Shown: positions 8,958 to 19,800 of the stretch, piece by piece
Layout: every line of letters starts with the position of its first letter
Numbering within the stretch: the first letter of the stretch is position 1
From: Clostridia bacterium
GTDB lineage: Bacteria; Bacillota; Clostridia; Oscillospirales; Acutalibacteraceae
Direction: 5' to 3'
DNA length: 64,000 nucleotides
Assembly: GCA_017436915.1 (NCBI GenBank)
Contig: JAFSCE010000031.1
Location: 1 to 64,000, forward strand
Notes under the pieces: generated by a model
Told to the model about the DNA's origin: nothing
What the model saw: only the letters and a program-made list of their open reading frames with translations
The model's database searches: none
Made by a program: the position numbers and the translations under genes

Positions 8958-9407
8958 ATGATTGCCATTGCATGTGACCACGCAGCTGTTGAATTAAAAC
9001 GCGAGATAGAAGCGATGTTGACCGAAATGGGGGAAGAATATCGCGATTTCGGTACTGACACAACAGATAGTTGTGACTATCCCATTTTTGCCGCCAGAGC
9101 CGCCAAAGCGGTAGCAGACGGTTCTTGCGAAAAGGGAATTGTCATCTGCGGCACGGGTATTGGTATCAGTATCGCTGCCAATAAAGTACACGGTATTCGT
9201 TGCGCCTTGTGCAACGATCCGTTGTCTGCGCAGCTTACCCGTCAGCACAACAATGCCAATATGCTTGCCATGGGAGCCCGTATCATTGGGGTGGAGCTTG
9301 CCAAGTGCATTGTTAAGACCTTTTTGTCAACACCTTTTGAAGGCGGCCGTCATCAACGTCGCGTTGATCTGATTACCAAATTAGAGCAAGAACAGGTGAT
9401 TGAATAA
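8958..9407 (+). CDS. rpiB: Ribose-5-phosphate isomerase B
   Basis: Interconverts ribose 5-phosphate and ribulose 5-phosphate; some relatives act on allose or galactose phosphates. The 149 residues match the family length. Motifs are ACDHAAVELK (phosphate and ring-opening residues), DSCDYPIFA, GIVICGTGIGISIAANK with the catalytic cysteine, ARQHNNANMLAMG-like (here TRQHNNANMLAMGARI), and FEGGRHQRRV at the C-terminus. The start ATG has AAGGAGG upstream. The LUD-domain gene begins 1 bp after the stop, so they form an operon. Confidence 0.96.
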   Translation: MIAIACDHAAVELKREIEAMLTEMGEEYRDFGTDTTDSCDYPIFAARAAKAVADGSCEKGIVICGTGIGISIAANKVHGIRCALCNDPLSAQLTRQHNNANMLAMGARIIGVELAKCIVKTFLSTPFEGGRHQRRVDLITKLEQEQVIE

Positions 9408-9408
9408 T

Positions 9409-10062
9409 ATGAGAATGTCACTCGCTGAATTAGAGCCGATTGCTGCTGCTTTGCGTAAAAACAATATAGCAGCTCACTGTGTTGAAAATAAGGAAGACGT
9501 AATCACGATTATCAAAACACTGCTGTCTACCGGAGATACGGTTGCGGTCGGTGGTTCGATGACCTTGTTTGAGACCGGTGTTATTGACTTATTACGAAGC
9601 GGCGACTATCACTTTTTTGATCGCTATCAAGATAGTTTGACCCCTGAGGAATTGAGTGAGATTTTTGCCAAAGGGTTGACAGCGGACGTCTTTTTGTGCT
9701 CTTCAAATGCTGTCACACGTGACGGAGTACTGTACAACGTGGATGGACGCGCCAACCGCATCTCACCGATCGCCTTTGGTCCGGATACGGTGGTAATGGT
9801 TGTCGGCTGTAATAAAATTGTAGACGATCTGCCGGCAGCTGTTCGCCGTGTAAAAACAGTAGCGGCACCCCTTAATGCCAAGCGCCTGAATTGTCAAACG
9901 CCTTGTGCGGTAACCGGTATTTGTACAGCGTCGGAAAGTGATCTGTTTACCGACGGTTGTCAATCGCCGGACCGCATTTGTGCTCACTGTTTGATAAGCG
10001 GTCGGCAACGAGTAGAGAACCGTATACATGTCATTTTGGTGGGAGAATCCCTCGGTTTTTAA
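9409..10062 (+). CDS. LUD domain protein (LutC-like)
   Basis: A 217-residue protein of the LUD family, named for lactate-utilisation proteins but widespread alone in Clostridia with unknown specificity. Motifs are GDTVAVGGSMTLFETGVIDLL near residue 45, CSSNAVTRDGVLYNVDGRANRI near 100, and GPDTVVMVVGCNKIV. The C-terminus has cysteines in LNCQTPCAVTGICTAS and RICAHCLI, which may bind metal. The start ATG 9409 lies just after the rpiB stop; an upstream TTG would overlap rpiB. No lutA/lutB partners are near, so a lactate role is not supported here. Confidence 0.85.
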   Translation: MRMSLAELEPIAAALRKNNIAAHCVENKEDVITIIKTLLSTGDTVAVGGSMTLFETGVIDLLRSGDYHFFDRYQDSLTPEELSEIFAKGLTADVFLCSSNAVTRDGVLYNVDGRANRISPIAFGPDTVVMVVGCNKIVDDLPAAVRRVKTVAAPLNAKRLNCQTPCAVTGICTASESDLFTDGCQSPDRICAHCLISGRQRVENRIHVILVGESLGF

Positions 10063-10168
10063 AAAATTTTTTTGGCGTGGAAAAACCTTTCATGTCTAAG
10101 CAATCGAAATATTGCCATACTATATATGGTATAAAAATCAAAAAGCGTAAGATTTTTTTAGAAAATAT

Positions 10169-10196
10169 TTGATTTTTACGAAAAGTATGGTATACT
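10169..10196 (+). promoter_or_regulatory. Predicted sigma-A promoter of murA
   Basis: TTGATT and TATACT with a 16-bp spacer, in an AT-rich 230-bp gap that holds no gene. The expected start site (about 10203) falls within the palindrome at 10200-10225. Confidence 0.65.
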
Positions 10197-10199
10197 GGA

Positions 10200-10225
10200 G
10201 CATGTGGGTATATATACCCACATGC
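10200..10225. repeat. Perfect 26-bp palindrome at the murA transcription start
   Basis: GCATGTGGGTATA followed by its exact reverse complement, with no spacer. It starts 4 bp downstream of the predicted -10 box. It could be an operator or a 5' hairpin of the transcript; there is no T-run, so it is not a simple terminator. Confidence 0.8.
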
Positions 10226-10295
10226 TTTGATTGTATCATCCTTTTGGATTTTTCGGCATATCCCCCCAATTATTGTATTCGAGGGAGTGGGTTTC

Positions 10296-11582
10296 TTGGA
10301 TAAGTACGTTATCCGCGGCGGTCATCCGTTGACCGGAACCGTTGATATCAGCGGTGCCAAAAACGCAGTTGTTGCTATTTTACCGGCTACCGTCTTGGCA
10401 AACGGTGTTTGTCGTATTGAAAATATTCCAAACATTGCTGACGTTGCTACAGCGTTGGAAATTTTGGCTTCACTTGGTGCCATGGTGCGTCGAATTGATC
10501 GGCACACGGTTGAAATTGACTCGCGTACGATCGTTACACAAACGGTACCGCATGATCTGGCTAAGAAAATGCGCGCTTCCTATTACTTTATTGGCGCTTT
10601 ACTGGGTCGTTTTGGCAAGGCAAGTGTTCCGATGCCGGGCGGTTGCTATTTTGGCGTTCGTCCGATAGATCAGCATTTGAAAGGGTTTTCTTGCTTGGGT
10701 GCCAAGGTTATGCCGATGAAAAACGGCATGATCGATGCACAAGCCGATCAGTTGCAAGGCAGTTCTGTGTATTTGGATATGGTGTCAGTCGGTGCTACCG
10801 TTAACATTATGCTTGCGGCTGTTTGTGCAGAGGGGACTACAGTGATTGAAAACGCTGCAAAAGAACCGCACATCGTTGACTTGGCAAACTTCTTGAACTC
10901 CATGGGCGCAGATATTCGTGGCGCCGGTACTGACGTCATCAAAATTTACGGTGTTGAGCGCCTATATGGTACCACGTATTCCATCATTCCGGACCAGATT
11001 GAGGCCGGTACGTATATGGCAGCAGCCGTAGCAACCGGTGGTGACGTGACGGTTTGTAACGTCATTCCGAAGCACTTGGAATCCATTACGGCAAAGCTAC
11101 AGGAGATGGGTGCTGAGATTGAAGAGTTCGATGAAGAAATCCGTGTTTCAGCTTCGGGGCGGCTTAGTCACTGTAATGTGAAAACCATGCCTCATCCCGG
11201 TTTCCCCACTGATATGCAACCGCAGATTGCGGTGCTGTTGTCACTTGCAGAGGGGACAAGCATTATCAATGAGGGTGTTTGGGAGAACCGCTTCCGTTAC
11301 GTCGATGAACTGCGCCGTATGGGTGCCGATATTCAGGTTGATGGTAAACTTGCCGTTGTACAAGGAATTCCGCAGTTGACGGCCGCTCCTGTAAAGGCGA
11401 TGGACTTGCGCGCAGGTGCGGCAATGGTGATTGCGGCATTGGCGGCTAAGGGTGTCACTGAGATTGAAGAGATTCAATATATCGAACGCGGATACGAGGA
11501 TATTGTGGAAAAATTGCAGAAACTCGGCGCGGTAATTGAACGAGTGACAGAGGATGACCCCGGTTTACAGCAAGCATTATAA
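10296..11582 (+). CDS. murA: UDP-N-acetylglucosamine 1-carboxyvinyltransferase
   Basis: First committed step of peptidoglycan synthesis: moves enolpyruvyl from PEP to UDP-GlcNAc, in the cytoplasm. 428 residues. GAKNAVVAILPA near residue 20 holds the conserved Lys-Asn pair, and the catalytic cysteine loop is MPGGCYFGVRPIDQH near 115, so the fosfomycin target Cys is present. EAGTYMAAAVATGGDV and the late AGAAMVIAALAAKG are standard. The start is TTG 10296 (DKYVIRGG), 8 bp after GAGGGAG; the open frame upstream would add a non-family tail. It has its own promoter and terminator. Clostridia often carry two murA copies, so this may be one paralogue. Confidence 0.96.
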   Translation: MDKYVIRGGHPLTGTVDISGAKNAVVAILPATVLANGVCRIENIPNIADVATALEILASLGAMVRRIDRHTVEIDSRTIVTQTVPHDLAKKMRASYYFIGALLGRFGKASVPMPGGCYFGVRPIDQHLKGFSCLGAKVMPMKNGMIDAQADQLQGSSVYLDMVSVGATVNIMLAAVCAEGTTVIENAAKEPHIVDLANFLNSMGADIRGAGTDVIKIYGVERLYGTTYSIIPDQIEAGTYMAAAVATGGDVTVCNVIPKHLESITAKLQEMGAEIEEFDEEIRVSASGRLSHCNVKTMPHPGFPTDMQPQIAVLLSLAEGTSIINEGVWENRFRYVDELRRMGADIQVDGKLAVVQGIPQLTAAPVKAMDLRAGAAMVIAALAAKGVTEIEEIQYIERGYEDIVEKLQKLGAVIERVTEDDPGLQQAL

Positions 11583-11588
11583 AAGGAT

Positions 11589-11621
11589 GAGCGCACCGCT
11601 CGCAAGCGGTGCGCTCTTTTT
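11589..11621 (+). terminator. Rho-independent terminator after murA
   Basis: Perfect 12-bp arms GAGCGCACCGCT/AGCGGTGCGCTC with a CGCA loop and a T-run. Confidence 0.92.
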
Positions 11622-11636
11622 AAGGGGAGGGAAAAT

Positions 11637-12419
11637 ATGGCACGGTTTTGTCCACTATTCAGTGGTAGTAGCGGTAACTGTTTATATATCGGTACTTCGA
11701 CTGCCGGTATCTTGATTGATGCCGGTGTCAGTGCACGTCGAATCGAACAAGCGCTGATCGCCCACGAGATTGATCCTAAAACCATTCGTGCCGTATTCGT
11801 CACACACGAGCATAGTGATCATATTACCGGGTTGCGTGTGCTTCAAAAGCGCCTTCACATCCCGATCTATGCGTCTGTCGGTACTTGTGAAGGGATTGCG
11901 GAGGCGGCCGCATATGATAGTGATTGCTTAGCTATAACCGATACTGTTGAATTGGATGAATTTTCCGTTACACCTTTTAGGACGTCTCACGACAGCCGCG
12001 AAAGCACCGGCTTTCGTATTTGTTTGCGCGATGGTCGAAGTGTTGGAATTGCTACGGATCTTGGAGTGATGACGTCTGTTGTGCGTGAACAATTGCGCGG
12101 CTGTGATCTGATACATATTGAATCAAATCACGATGTTCGCATGTTGGAAAACGGTCCTTATCCGTATGTTCTCAAACGGCGAATCCTATCCACGACCGGT
12201 CATTTGTCGAATGAGGCGTGTGCTAACGAATTACCGGAACTTATTCGCCAAGGTACAACACGCGTCTTTTTGGGGCATTTAAGCCGCGAAAACAACATGC
12301 CGACATTGGCGGAGGCAACCGCAGAATCGGCCCTAAAAACGAGCGGAATGACCCGAAATATTGATTATATCCTGCAGGTTGCGCCTCCCGAAAATGATCG
12401 ACCGTACACTCTTTTTTAA
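11637..12419 (+). CDS. Metallo-beta-lactamase-fold hydrolase, WalJ/YycJ-like
   Basis: A 260-residue MBL-fold protein. The metal motif HEHSDH is at about residues 58-63, with further ligands in FRTSHDS and the aspartate in ATDLGVMT; a late histidine lies in FLGHLSRENN. The N-terminus FCPLFSGSSGNCLYI and the IESNHDVRML segment are typical of the YycJ/WalJ branch, tied in Bacillus to cell-wall or DNA-damage phenotypes and proposed as a nuclease. Its position beside rlmH, as in the Bacillus yyc region, supports the call. It begins after GGGGAGGG and lies 12 bp before rlmH. Confidence 0.9.
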   Translation: MARFCPLFSGSSGNCLYIGTSTAGILIDAGVSARRIEQALIAHEIDPKTIRAVFVTHEHSDHITGLRVLQKRLHIPIYASVGTCEGIAEAAAYDSDCLAITDTVELDEFSVTPFRTSHDSRESTGFRICLRDGRSVGIATDLGVMTSVVREQLRGCDLIHIESNHDVRMLENGPYPYVLKRRILSTTGHLSNEACANELPELIRQGTTRVFLGHLSRENNMPTLAEATAESALKTSGMTRNIDYILQVAPPENDRPYTLF

Positions 12420-12431
12420 GGGGGATAAGCC

Positions 12432-12914
12432 GTGTTAACTGTAACGATTGCTTGCGTGGGAAAATTAAAAGAATCCTATTGGCGAGACGCTTGCGCCGAA
12501 TACATAAAACGGTTATCGGTGTTTTGCCGATTAGAAATTGTTGAAGTGGCAGAGGAACGCGTTCCTGATAATCCTTCTGCAGCACAAATCACCGCGGCAT
12601 TGGAGGAAGAGGGGCACCGTCTATTATCCCGCATTCCTGCGGGAGTTCCGATGATTGCACTGTGCATTGAGGGGAAAGGGTATACTTCAGAAGGCCTATC
12701 CAAACAACTTTCACAATGGACAGTAGACGGCGTCAGTCACGTGGCTTTTGTCATTGGTGGTTCTTTTGGATTATCGCCGCTCGTCAAAGAAATCTCGCGC
12801 GTACGTTTATCAATGTCGGGCATGACCTTTCCGCACCAGATGGCGCGTGTCATGCTACTTGAGCAGATCTATCGTGCCATGCAGATCGCGGTTGGCGGCA
12901 AGTATCACAAATAA
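12432..12914 (+). CDS. rlmH: 23S rRNA (pseudouridine-1915-N3)-methyltransferase
   Basis: SPOUT-class methyltransferase that modifies pseudouridine 1915 of helix 69 in 70S ribosomes using SAM. 160 residues, the family length. The N-terminus is VTIACVGKLKESYW; the SAM-binding knot region includes ALCIEGKGYTSE, VAFVIGGSFGLSPLVKE and the C-terminal MTFPHQMARVMLLEQIYRAMQI with KYHK at the end. The start is GTG 12432 with AGGGGGAT upstream. A strong inverted repeat follows. Confidence 0.96.
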   Translation: MLTVTIACVGKLKESYWRDACAEYIKRLSVFCRLEIVEVAEERVPDNPSAAQITAALEEEGHRLLSRIPAGVPMIALCIEGKGYTSEGLSKQLSQWTVDGVSHVAFVIGGSFGLSPLVKEISRVRLSMSGMTFPHQMARVMLLEQIYRAMQIAVGGKYHK

Positions 12915-12920
12915 GCTAAA

Positions 12921-12953
12921 ACGAGAGCTCCCTTTCATAAAAGGGAGCTCTCG
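12921..12953 (+). terminator. Strong hairpin after rlmH, weak T-run
   Basis: Arms ACGAGAGCTCCCTTT/AAAGGGAGCTCTCGT pair perfectly over 15 bp. No long T-run follows, so termination is likely but not certain. Confidence 0.6.
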
Positions 12954-13024
12954 TCTATGTTATGGATCATTTTTTATATTCCAAAAATTATTTGGAAATT
13001 ATTTTAAAACTTTACAAAATATGC

Positions 13025-13053
13025 TTGCAAACTTTTTGGATTTGTGCTATTCT
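13025..13053 (+). promoter_or_regulatory. Predicted promoter of the TetR-adhesin operon
   Basis: TTGCAA and TATTCT separated by exactly 17 bp, 65 bp ahead of the regulator start codon. Confidence 0.65.
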
Positions 13054-13085
13054 TGGATTAGTACAAATTAGCATTAGTGCAAATT
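13040..13085. promoter_or_regulatory. Candidate TetR operator cluster
   Basis: Two direct repeats TTAGTACAAATT (13058-13069) and TTAGTGCAAATT (13074-13085), plus an inverted near-copy ATTTGTGCTA (13040-13049) overlapping the -10 region. Three related half-sites around the start point of a TetR gene suggest autoregulation. Confidence 0.5.
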
Positions 13086-13117
13086 TATTAAAACCGATCG
13101 TTTCAGGAGGTGATCGT

Positions 13118-13837
13118 GTGGCGCGAAAGCGAGTGAACACAACGAAATGTGAGATCATTCAACATGCCACAAAGCTGTTTTTAGAAGTTGGATATTCCGC
13201 AACGCCGCCAAAACGCATTTGTGATGAGTTGGATATCAGTACCGGCAACCTTACCTATTATTTTCCGACAAAGGAACACCTTCTGACGGTTTTAGTCGAG
13301 ATGCTGTGTGATTTCCAACGAAAGCTGCTGCAGGATGCCGTTGAGGAAGGGCAGACGTCCTTACTGGCAGTTTGCTTAGAACTTGTCACAATGACGGCTG
13401 CAAGCGAAGATAACGAGAGCGCAAAGGATCTGTTTCTTTCTTCCTATTCCAGTCCCATGTGCCTGGAGATCATTCGAAAGAACGACAACGAACGGGCCAA
13501 AATGGTGTATGGAGAGTTTTGTTCGGATTGGGACGAAGAACAGTTTGCGGAAGCTGAAACGCTGGTGTCCGGCATTGAATACGCGACTTTGATGACAACC
13601 GACGTTTCTGCTCCTCTGGAAATGAGAATCACGGGCGCACTGAATAATATTATGCGTATTTACAACGTTCCGGAAGAACTTCGCAAGACAATGATACAAA
13701 AGGTCCTGAAAATAGATTACCGCACTTTAGGTAAAACGGTTTTGGAAAATTTCAAAGATTTTGTCTATCAAACCAATGAGTTGAGTTTCCAAACGCTTCA
13801 AAGTGATGTTGGGCAGTTTAAGGAGGTAACCGTATGA
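13118..13837 (+). CDS. TetR/AcrR family regulator
   Basis: 239 residues. Residues 5-55 form the TetR helix-turn-helix: EIIQHATKLFLEVGYSATPPKRICDELDISTG is broken here as helix 1 followed by the recognition helix GNLTYYFPTKEHLL. The C-terminal two-thirds is an all-helical ligand domain that I cannot assign. The start is GTG 13118 with CAGGAGG 7 bp upstream; the longer open frame would put a hydrophobic, non-TetR segment in front. The stop overlaps the giant adhesin start by ATGA, so the regulator is made together with the protein it probably controls. It lies downstream of a promoter with candidate operators. Confidence 0.88.
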   Translation: MARKRVNTTKCEIIQHATKLFLEVGYSATPPKRICDELDISTGNLTYYFPTKEHLLTVLVEMLCDFQRKLLQDAVEEGQTSLLAVCLELVTMTAASEDNESAKDLFLSSYSSPMCLEIIRKNDNERAKMVYGEFCSDWDEEQFAEAETLVSGIEYATLMTTDVSAPLEMRITGALNNIMRIYNVPEELRKTMIQKVLKIDYRTLGKTVLENFKDFVYQTNELSFQTLQSDVGQFKEVTV

Positions 13838-16800
13838 AAATGAAACTGAAACTTTCAAAACGCCTTGTTACTATTGTGCTTTGCGTGGCACTTTTACTGA
13901 CGTGCATGCCGTTTACGGTCTTCGCAGCTGACGAATCGGCTGAGTATTATAACCGTATCGTTGATTCCAACACGATGAATAACTGGCAGAAGTATTTTGA
14001 TCTGAATAATTTGGACACTTCAAATGCCGGCGGTGTTTGGACCGACAAATCCGTGTTTACGGATGCGTCTGCTTTCCCGAACAGCGTGCAGATGTTGAAT
14101 GAGGATCAGAATTTCCTTACCGCTCTTTCTGCTTTGGCAGCGAATAAAGAGATAGTAGGGTATTCAACCATCCCTACCGACACGGTATTGGTGCTTGATC
14201 TTTCGGGCTCGATGAGAGGTTCCGAAAGTGCATTGATCAATGCCACAAACAGCGCGATCGCAGAGCTCCTTGCGGTGAATGAAAACAACCGCGTCGGCGT
14301 GGTGCTGTATTCGGCGGCTGGTTCTACCGGCACTTCCACCTATGCGGAAAGTGTCACGCGTATCTTACCCATCGACCGCTATACCACCGGAAATGACAAC
14401 GTTTATCTGCGCCTTAGCAATAACACCGTTTCGGTGGATAACGACGTTAAAGGCACTGTGGCGAATGCCGATCTGGATAACAGAAAGAGTTTCGGCGGTG
14501 GCACCTATATTCAGGCCGGTCTTTGGGAAGCCAAGGAAATGTTTGAAGAAATGGATACGGTCATTGGCGACAATAACTGGCAGTCGGGTGATAACCGTAT
14601 GCCTATCCTTGTTTTGATGTCGGATGGTGCGCCTTCAACCGGTACCAGCTATTATGCCGACGTCGAAAATTCTCAGTATACTACCAGCAACGGTTGGTGG
14701 CAAGAGACTGTTTACGAATCTAATGTCGGTAACGGCAATGAAGATGACCTCACTGCCGGCAACGCATTTCTCACTCAGCTTACCGCTTCGTATGTTATGA
14801 ATCAGATCGAGGCGCACTATCAGAAAAAAGACCCTCATGTCCGCGGTCTTTTCTACACGCTTGGCTTTAATATCGGAAACAACAATGTGGCACAAAGCGT
14901 TATGAATCCCGATAATTCCACCTTTACCGACGCGCTTTGGAACACCTACAACAATTTGACCACCGGTAATATGTCGATACGAGTAAAAAATCGTAGCGGC
15001 GGAACATCGGACGTCACCATTTCCAAGAACTCGTATGCGACAAGCAAGTCTTATGTTGATGAGTATTTCTCCGCTTCCGGAAACGGGTTGAGTACCGCTT
15101 TTGGCTCGATCGTTGAGGAGATCATTCTTCAGTCCCGTTACTACCCGACCCATTTAGAAGGTGGAAGCCCCGACTTTTCGGGTTATGTGGAATTCACGGA
15201 TGTGCTTGGCGCGTATATGGAAGTTAAGCATATTAACGGTATTTTGCTCGGCGACACCCTTTATGACGGCCATATGATGGCCTCCAAGCTCGCCGATACG
15301 ACAAGCGACGGCCTCGGCACTGTTGAAGATCCCACCGAACTGGGCGATGAATTTATCCGCGCCGTCAAGACCCGTCTCGGTATTGCTCAAACCACAGATG
15401 CCCAAATTTTGGTTGCCAATGCGTTCAATGCGGGACAATTGAAATATAACTCGCCTACCGATTGGTCCAACTATATCGGTTGGTACGCCAAAGCTGACGG
15501 CACGTATGTTGGGTTCTGGGATGAAAATTCGACGGCGGTTGTACCCGCCGATGCGGTTTACAAAATAAAATCGTACGGTTTCCTGGGAGAAACCACCGGG
15601 AGTATCAAAAATTCCGACATGATGTATATGTCGGTTCAGGTGCGCACCAACATTTCTACCGGTGAACAGATGATGCTTTGGAAGATCCCGGCAGCTCTTG
15701 TTCCTATGGTGACATATCTTGTTTCACTTGATGGAACGAATGTTGATGAAGCTCGAAATGTAACCGTATCGGTCGAAAATGCGAATACGGTTTCTCCGAT
15801 TCGCCTTGTTTTCGAGAGTGGCCTGCGTTCCGACCTGAATGAGCTTAACATTACCCGTATAACCGATCCCAAACATCTTGCGGAGGATGGTATCACCAGA
15901 CAGTTCTGGACCAACTTCTTTGATATTTCTGCCCCTGAGCACGACGATCATATTACCGCTCTTTCCGAGTTTACTCCGTCAAAGGAAAACGAGCGTTTCT
16001 ACTACACCTTCGATTCGGCCGTTCATAAATTGGTAGGCGGTCAATATGTTCTTGTAGAAGAAAACGAGGGGACAGGCGGAAAACTGAGTACAAACGGCGA
16101 ATACTATCACCGTCGGTACGTCTTTAAAAAAGGTGAAAGCGAACCGGTATTTCTTTACGAAAAAATGTCAGCCACGTCTATCGCCGCCGCCACCTGGGAC
16201 AGCACCTTCAAAACTCTCACCGGTGAAACCGGTGCGTATGTGGTGCCTGCCGGTACTCCGGCCCGTGAACTGAAGATGTATGATGAGCAGAAATCCACTA
16301 ACGCAACCGAGTCTGCCAACATGGTCTTCCACCCGTATCTGACCGAGGAAAACGCGGTGTTCTATGTGGATATGAACCTCGGTAACAACGGTCGCTTAGA
16401 GGTCACGCCTGCGCAGGGTATCAAGCTTTCCAAGACCATTGACATTTACGAGACCGGTACCTCTACTGATTTCAGCTTCCGCATTACGGTTCACAATGCC
16501 AACGGCACTCCGTATACGGGCGCGCTGAACAGCTGGATCACCGAACTGGATACGGTCCCGCTGGACGATCCTGCCGAAATCAATCTTTCGGCTACGGGAA
16601 CCTACACGGTAGACCTTTCAAGCAATCAGACGTTATGGCTTACCGGTATTCCGACGGGGGCTACTTATACTATTGAAGAGATTACCACCACCGACGATTA
16701 CAAGGTGAAATCAGTTCACGTGAATGGTGTATCTACCGGTACGGCTGCTGTAGGCACGATTGCTGCCCACTTTATCGACGACGTTGACTTCGTTAACACC

Positions 16801-19800
16801 GCGCTGGGAGAGGGTAACCTCGCTATCACCAAGCGGGTTGTGAATGAAAACGGAACGGTCGTTGACATTAACGATAATGTCACCTTTACCGCACAGGTTA
16901 CCCTTGTTGACGCTTCTAATAATCCCGTATCCGGTCGCTTTGAGGCCAGTAACGCCGCAGGGTATGTCAACGTGCCTGCAAACGGTGAATTTACCGTAAC
17001 GCTTGCTGAGGGTGAATCCTTTATTGTGCGGAACATCCCGGAGGGAACGAAATACACAGTCGTTGAAACGAACGTTCCCAACGGATTTGCGTTCAACGCT
17101 GACAGAAGTTCTATGGAAGGTGTTATAGATGCTTCCGAAAATAAGCAGGCGTTGATCGTCAACACCTACGATCCTACCGGTACTAACGGACATGCTGTTT
17201 CGATCGATGTTACCAAGGTTATTACCGGTAACCGTACCCAGTGGTTGAACGGTGAAAGCTATAGCTTCCAGGTCAAGCGTATCCCCGCAGGCAATACCGT
17301 TGCACAGTTTACCATCGATTCCAATGATCCTGATAAGAAATACACCCTAAATCTCTCAAATCAGAATTATTCTGAAGCAGGCACCTATCGTTACAGCATT
17401 ATCGAAACGAGGGGTGCCGCCGGTGGCATCACCTACGATACCGCAGAACGCCGATTTGCTGTTGTGGTTGCCGACTCGGATATGAACGGTGATCTTGAGG
17501 TCACGGCTGTAAACAACGAGGCATATACCACTGTTACCAAAGCAGGAAACGCGTATACCGTGACCGCAAACTTTAACAATATTTACGCGCCCACAGGCAC
17601 GGCAACCGCTGTCATTGATATCCAAAAGGCCTTTGCCAGCGGCAATCATGCCCTTAGCGGATATCAGTTTGCACTGTATGATGCAGATCCTTCTGTAAAT
17701 ACAGAGGTAACCGAAATCGTAAGATCAGGACTTACCGATTCTTCGGGAAAAGCCACCATTACGCTTGCGTATGCAGCAAACCTCGCTACCATGGAGGGCG
17801 TAACGCACACCTATTATCTTGCCGAAATCAACGCCGGTCAGACCATTAATAATATTAAGTATTCGAATACGGTGTACAAAGTGGAGGTTACCGTAAAAGA
17901 TAACGGTGACGGTACTGTTTCGGCAAATACCGTGATTTCCGGATTGGCTCAGAGCACGACAATTCCCACTTTCACGAATGAATATGTCCCGTCGCGATCT
18001 GATTTCGTTACCATTTCGGGTCAAAAAAGGATTTCCACCGGCAATCGCGTGCTCAATGCAAATGAATTCTCGTTTGTGTTGAACGCTGTTACGGCTAATG
18101 CGCCGATGCCTGCCAACTCTATCGTTAAGAATGCCGCAAATGGCTTCTTTGCTTTCGATGCTATTGAGTTCGGCGATGCACACAAAGGAAACTCTTATGA
18201 ATATACGATAACGGAAGTCAGCACTGACAAGATCGGCGGTTTTGATTACGATGAAACCGTATATACCGTTACCGTCAACGTAGTGGATAACGGGAATGGC
18301 ACCATTACCGCAAACGCTACGATCAACAACGGTACAGCTGATGTTCAGGATATTGTCTTCAACAACGCGTATGATCCGAAAGATGCCGAAGTCGTTCTTT
18401 CGGCCGAAAAGATTCTTACCGGTAAGACCTTACAAGACGGTGAGTTCACCTTTGTTCTCACGCCTACCGGAAACACGACACTTCCGAGCGGATATGTCGA
18501 TACCGTTACCAACGTAGGGACCGTAATCACCTTCAATAAGCTCAGTTACGATAAGGCGGGTGTGTATACCTACACCGTGACTGAGCGTGCGACGAACGAC
18601 ACCCGTTACGATTTCGATACTTCGGTTTATGAGGTGATCGTTACCGTTACCGACAACTCCCGTGGTACGCTTACCGCAGATGTTGATATCGTGAAGAACG
18701 ATATGCCCGCTACTGCTATCGTTTTCAAAAATGGCTTTGTCCCTACACCGATAGACTTTGACATCTACACCGAGTTCGGTGGGGAAAAGGTGTTGAACGG
18801 TCGGCCTCTGCAAAACGGTGAGTTTGAGTTTGTTCTGATAAATGCAGTCACCGGTGTTCAGATGGGTGAAGCTGTGAAGAACGACGCTAACGGCGCTTTC
18901 CGCTTCCCGATTGTGACGCTCCCCGACGAGGGTGTCTATCACTTCAAAATTTCCGAGGTGGCAGGGGATGAGAAGGGCATAACCTACGACACCGCTACCT
19001 ATCACGTTCTCGTCCGAGTCGCTAAATCCGAAAACGGTGTTCTATCCATCACCGAACGGAGTCTTTACAAAGGAACCGTGACAAAAGAAGAAGTTGGCGG
19101 CGTTCTGACAGAGGTTGTGCATTACGACAATATCACAGGGAACGGTAAAATTGTTTTTAACAACTCGTATACGGCGGATCCCGCATACGTCACCTTGGAA
19201 GCAACTAAGGTCTTGACAGGCCGTGATCTTGTTGACGGCGAATTCAAATTTGATCTGCACAAGACTGCAGCCAATTTTGTGTATGATGCGAATACTCTTG
19301 TTCAAGACGATGTCGTTCTCACCTTAAACGATGATGGCGCGGGTGTTGTCACCTTTATGCCGATGGCGTTCGAGGCGGCGGGCGTGTACTATTACGTTAT
19401 TCTTGAAGATGAAACCGACGAAAAAGGTATCACCTCCGACGATACGGAGTACAAGGTTAAGATCACCGTAACCGATAATCACGACGGTAATCTGATTGCT
19501 GCTGTTACCGTGAACGGTGAGCCGATTGTGGGTTCTACCGTCGAAGCGATACAGTTCCACAACACCTATATGGTAGCAGCTACCGAGATCGTTATCAAAG
19601 GCAAAAAGACGCTAACGGGTCGCGATTTGGTCGCTGACGAGTTCTCGTTTGAACTGTATGACCAAGACGATACGAAACTTGAGACTGTCAAAAATGCGGC
19701 AGATGGTAGCTTCGCGTTCACCGCGATCCCGGTGGAAAAGGAAAGCACCTATGTCTACACTGTTTTGGAAACGCAAGGAAATGCTGATGGTGTGACATAC

